Positions 61,210 to 64,000 of a DNA stretch of 64,000 nt are shown here, piece after piece. Every line of letters starts with the position of its first letter. The stretch's first letter is position 1. Location of the stretch: contig JBFONV010000006.1 in NCBI GenBank assembly GCA_040779335.1, forward strand, positions 62,001 to 126,000. The letters are read 5' to 3'. The position numbers were made by a program, and so were the translations under genes. The DNA is from JBFONV01 sp040779335. GTDB lineage: Bacteria > Pseudomonadota > Gammaproteobacteria > Enterobacterales > Alteromonadaceae. The notes under the pieces are model-generated. The model saw only the letters and a list, made by a program, of their open reading frames with translations. It ran no database searches and was not told the DNA's origin.

Positions 61210-63870
61210 TTAATTTACTGCGGTAATACGACCAAATCGACGGCCATAACTGCTGCGACTTCTCACCTTAATATTTCCTGTAACCGCAACTGGCTGCAAA
61301 TAAGGTTGCCAATCCTTACCTGCTTCTAGATATTCGATGCCTAATCCTGGAAAGGCAACGTTAGCGCGTAATATGCCGTCTTTGATCACGGCACCAATGG
61401 TTGGCAAACGATATTGTATTTGCGCTTTATCTAATTTGGGCAACTCTTTCTGTCCCAAAGTATTAGCAAACAGCTGCCATGCTTGATCCCTTAATTGTCG
61501 CTTTTGTTCACTAAAAGCATGCGTTGATTGATCATATCTCGCGCCTTGATAGTTATAAGGGACAGCCCAGTTTGGCAGATACCAAGCACGCTCAGCTAAG
61601 GCAAACAAACGTGGGAAAATTTTATGCTCACTCATGGCATCGCTACGAGTATTTTCACTCCAAAGCTGACCTTGCAAGCCATAAAAAGTGCGCCCTGGTT
61701 GCAGAGGCTGTGCAATAATATTGCCCTGCTCATCTCGCTTAATGGTATCGTCTGCAACATAAGGATTGTCTTCTCGGTCTAGCCAAAATTCTGCGTGAAC
61801 AGGCAAGTTATCAGGCATAAATTGAAAGACTTTTTCTGTATTGGTATGTCGAGATGCCCAGTAATAACCATGCTCTTTTGGATCGGTCTCGTATGGAAAA
61901 TCAAAATACATGGCATCGGGTGTTGATACAACAATTTGCCAATTTCGATTGGCCAATTCGTGAGTTTGTCTGTGGGCTCCCCATGGCAAATGTCCCCAAG
62001 CATTCGCTTGGACAACCGGGGGCATATTCGCTTTTTTGGTATGTTCTAGGCCATCGCTCCATGCAGCAGGCTCAATACCGAGCTCAAATAATATACCAGC
62101 AACACGTTCAACAAAGTAAGCGGCTAAGCCACTTGCGTCTTTCACGCCGTTATCAGGATCAGCGATAAAATCTTTACATGCCGGTGATTCAAGCCAAGCT
62201 CCAGCCGTTTCATCCGCGCCAATATGATAACGTGACAGCGGGTGGCCAACTTCATCATGCATGGCTTTTACTTGGGTCATCACTTCTTTAACAAAGGCGT
62301 AGGAAGATTCCAAACAAACATTAATGGTATTGTCATTATAAAATTGTACTGACGAATATTTCGTCGGATCTGTCGCTTCTGACAATAAAAATTGTTTCGC
62401 TTTGTCAGTCTCTTCCAAGATACTGTATTTATTATAGCGAGCAGCCATAGCTTTCACCGCAGCGCGAGAGTGACCTGGCATATCAAGCGATGGGATCACT
62501 TGGATATGACGTGCGCTCGCCGCCTTTAAAATATCTTGATAATCAGCAACACTAAAATAGCCGTTAACTGGATTGACGGGATCAACGCCCGCGCCAAGTT
62601 GCGGTAATAAGCACTGTTGTTCACTAAAATCTAAACAACGCGTTCCGCCTATTTCAGTTAACTCTGGTAAACTCGGGATCGCTAGGCGCCAGCCCTCATC
62701 ATCACCTAAATGCAAATGTAGTTTATTTAATTTATAGGCCGCCATTTGATCTAACAAACGCAGAATAAACGTTTTACTGTGAAAATTTCGAGCAACGTCA
62801 ACAAGCAAGCCACGAAATTGATAATGAGGTTCATCACGCACGGTTATTAATGACAATTGCTGACTATCGATTACATATAAGCTCGCCAACGATTGTAAGC
62901 CATTAAATACGCCAGACGCTTCACCAGCGACAATAGCAATTTGATCACTGCTAACCTCAAGGGTGTAAGCGCCGATAATACCCTGATCATTTTCATTGAT
63001 GGTGAGCTTCAACGGTATTCCTGCATTACTGAAGCTAACCCCCAACGTCGCTAATCGCACTAAGGCAACCTGCACGTCTTGCTCGGTAACGTTATTTAAT
63101 TGCACGGTTAACCCAGAGCTGATATCCAAGCGCTTATTTTCAGCATTTAATTCAATATATTTTGGCGTCGGAATGATCTGCCTACTTACGTCAAGTTTTT
63201 CTAGTCCTAAACTAGCGTTTCTATCATATAAATCTTGACTGGTAAGCCACTGGCTAGCATCATTTTGTGATCTTTTTGATTGCTTATTTTTGTCAGTGTA
63301 AGGCGCAACAAAAGGGAGAATTTCTAAACCGGTATCGGGGTCGATTTTTGCGCGCGTGCTGTCAATAACTTTAGCGTCTAACCCTTTGGCGTTAACAATA
63401 TAGTTTGGAATAGCATCATATTCGGATAAAGACCAAAACATCGCCCTAAAGAGTAACGACTTGGTTTCACCTTTGTTAAATCCCGTAAAGGACTCTTTTA
63501 GCGTGATTTGATGTAAATCACCATTAAGATGCACAACGCTAAATTCATCACTTTCATAGGATTGTATCGGCGATATTTGACTGAAAACTATCTGCCAGTT
63601 ATTGCTTTTTATTGGCTGATTAGCGGTAAAGCTCAGCTCTACTTCGAAGCAAGCGCCATCAGCAATGTTGGCATCACATTGCTTAGAGGGAATATTGGTG
63701 ATTAAACGATAAGTTACATCGAGCGTCTCAGCGATCAAATTGATATCTTGCTGAGTCGCCGCAGATAGTGCAGGTATTTCATCACTGGAAATTTTTGTCA
63801 TACCACTTTGCTCACATGCGCATAGCAATACAAGAACACTGACAACAAAAGACATTATTTTAATATTCAT
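61210..63870 (-). CDS. hex: Beta-N-acetylhexosaminidase (GH20 chitobiase), lipoprotein
   Basis: The 886-residue protein is exported by a signal with a lipobox (LCAC). Domain order: CHB_HEX carbohydrate-binding domain (residues about 40-190), a GH20b alpha/beta domain (about 220-345), the GH20 catalytic barrel (about 350-800) and a C-terminal CHB_HEX_C. The barrel has HLHLGDDEGWRLAI, PSLDMPGHSRAAVKA and the catalytic Asp-Glu in RYHIGADETAGAW, then QLWSENTRSDAM. GH20 enzymes release GlcNAc from chitobiose by substrate-assisted catalysis. It is the first step feeding nagP-nagK-nagB-II-nagA. It is likely an outer-membrane or periplasmic lipoprotein. Confidence 0.94.
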   Translation of the reverse strand: MNIKIMSFVVSVLVLLCACEQSGMTKISSDEIPALSAATQQDINLIAETLDVTYRLITNIPSKQCDANIADGACFEVELSFTANQPIKSNNWQIVFSQISPIQSYESDEFSVVHLNGDLHQITLKESFTGFNKGETKSLLFRAMFWSLSEYDAIPNYIVNAKGLDAKVIDSTRAKIDPDTGLEILPFVAPYTDKNKQSKRSQNDASQWLTSQDLYDRNASLGLEKLDVSRQIIPTPKYIELNAENKRLDISSGLTVQLNNVTEQDVQVALVRLATLGVSFSNAGIPLKLTINENDQGIIGAYTLEVSSDQIAIVAGEASGVFNGLQSLASLYVIDSQQLSLITVRDEPHYQFRGLLVDVARNFHSKTFILRLLDQMAAYKLNKLHLHLGDDEGWRLAIPSLPELTEIGGTRCLDFSEQQCLLPQLGAGVDPVNPVNGYFSVADYQDILKAASARHIQVIPSLDMPGHSRAAVKAMAARYNKYSILEETDKAKQFLLSEATDPTKYSSVQFYNDNTINVCLESSYAFVKEVMTQVKAMHDEVGHPLSRYHIGADETAGAWLESPACKDFIADPDNGVKDASGLAAYFVERVAGILFELGIEPAAWSDGLEHTKKANMPPVVQANAWGHLPWGAHRQTHELANRNWQIVVSTPDAMYFDFPYETDPKEHGYYWASRHTNTEKVFQFMPDNLPVHAEFWLDREDNPYVADDTIKRDEQGNIIAQPLQPGRTFYGLQGQLWSENTRSDAMSEHKIFPRLFALAERAWYLPNWAVPYNYQGARYDQSTHAFSEQKRQLRDQAWQLFANTLGQKELPKLDKAQIQYRLPTIGAVIKDGILRANVAFPGLGIEYLEAGKDWQPYLQPVAVTGNIKVRSRSSYGRRFGRITAVN

Positions 63871-63938
63871 TCTTAACACTTATCCCAAATTCAATGACTG
63901 TGCAAATTAAACACGGCAAATTCATTCATTATGATGAT

Positions 63939-63990
63939 TAACACTAACCTGTTTTGACAGCGCTGTCAAAACAGGTTAGTGTTATTTTTT
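63939..63990. promoter_or_regulatory. 46-bp perfect palindrome upstream of hex with a NagR-type core
   Basis: Arms 63939-63961 and 63962-63984 are exact reverse complements, with centre TTTTGACAGCGCTGTCAAAA. The core TGACAGCG-TGTCA matches the operator before nagK, so it may be the hex operator, 69 bases upstream of the chosen hex start. Six T residues follow on the plus strand (63985-63990), so the same sequence could also end a plus-strand transcript. Confidence 0.7.
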
Positions 63991-64000
63991 AAAAAGCATG

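Overview
The window looks like chromosomal DNA of a marine gammaproteobacterium of the order Alteromonadales, most likely a Colwelliaceae (Colwellia/Thalassotalea) relative. This is inferred from the AT-rich base composition, the TIGR02922-type small protein, the Alteromonadales-style GlcNAc locus (hex, nagK, nagB-II, nagA, nagP) and the divergent ccm arrangement; no rRNA or marker phylogeny was available. There is no prophage, insertion sequence, integrase or CRISPR array that I can support.

Layout. 1-1.8 kb: the N-terminal part of a DUF2132 gene, then a two-gene pilin plus GspF-like cassette. 2.1-3.9 kb: a LytS-type kinase and LytTR regulator. 4.1-6.6 kb: a degenerate metallo-beta-lactamase-fold protein and a DUF4386 membrane protein. 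6.7-10.4 kb: ppc and a divergent LysR gene. 10.6-16 kb: a secreted HELGH protein, a solute-binding protein and a two-gene ABC exporter. 16.2-18.8 kb: LysE exporter and GNAT genes divergent from a MocR regulator, with palindromes between them. 19.2-28.5 kb: accessory and stress genes (lipoprotein hydrolase, YbhP-like and ClsB-like proteins, Hsp20, CBS protein, beta-CASP nuclease, YjdM, a TIMP-like protein and a QExxH pseudo-metzincin), including the C-terminal relic of a zinc alcohol dehydrogenase. 28.7-34.2 kb: a decayed tRNA-Leu copy and an intact tRNA-Leu(CAA) bracket an amidohydrolase, a SnoaL-like protein, an esterase and a membrane AraC regulator.

34.4-43.3 kb is conserved housekeeping DNA: a STAS-like protein, an RDD protein, lptG-lptF (LPS export) divergent from pepA-holC-valS, and a cold-shock protein. 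43.4-52.1 kb is a cytochrome c maturation locus split into two divergent operons, ccmF-ccmG-ccmH-ccmI-(hemH) leftwards and ccmA-ccmB-ccmC-ccmD-ccmE rightwards. 52.2-56.3 kb holds a small membrane protein, a second membrane AraC regulator, a serine hydrolase, folD and a TIGR02922 protein.

56.5-64 kb is a GlcNAc/chitobiose utilisation locus. Surface or periplasmic hexosaminidase releases GlcNAc, NagP imports it, NagK phosphorylates it, NagA deacetylates it and NagB-II deaminates and isomerises it to fructose-6-P. Two palindromes with a shared TGACAGCG-TGTCA core, one before nagK and one before hex, are probable operators of a regulator not encoded in the window.

The most unusual items are the pilin/GspF cassette without its own ATPase, the TIMP-like/pseudo-metzincin neighbours, the duplicated tRNA-Leu 3' half, the ADH relic in the stress cluster, and the 46-bp perfect palindrome at the right edge. 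All calls were made by reading the sequence; no database search was run.
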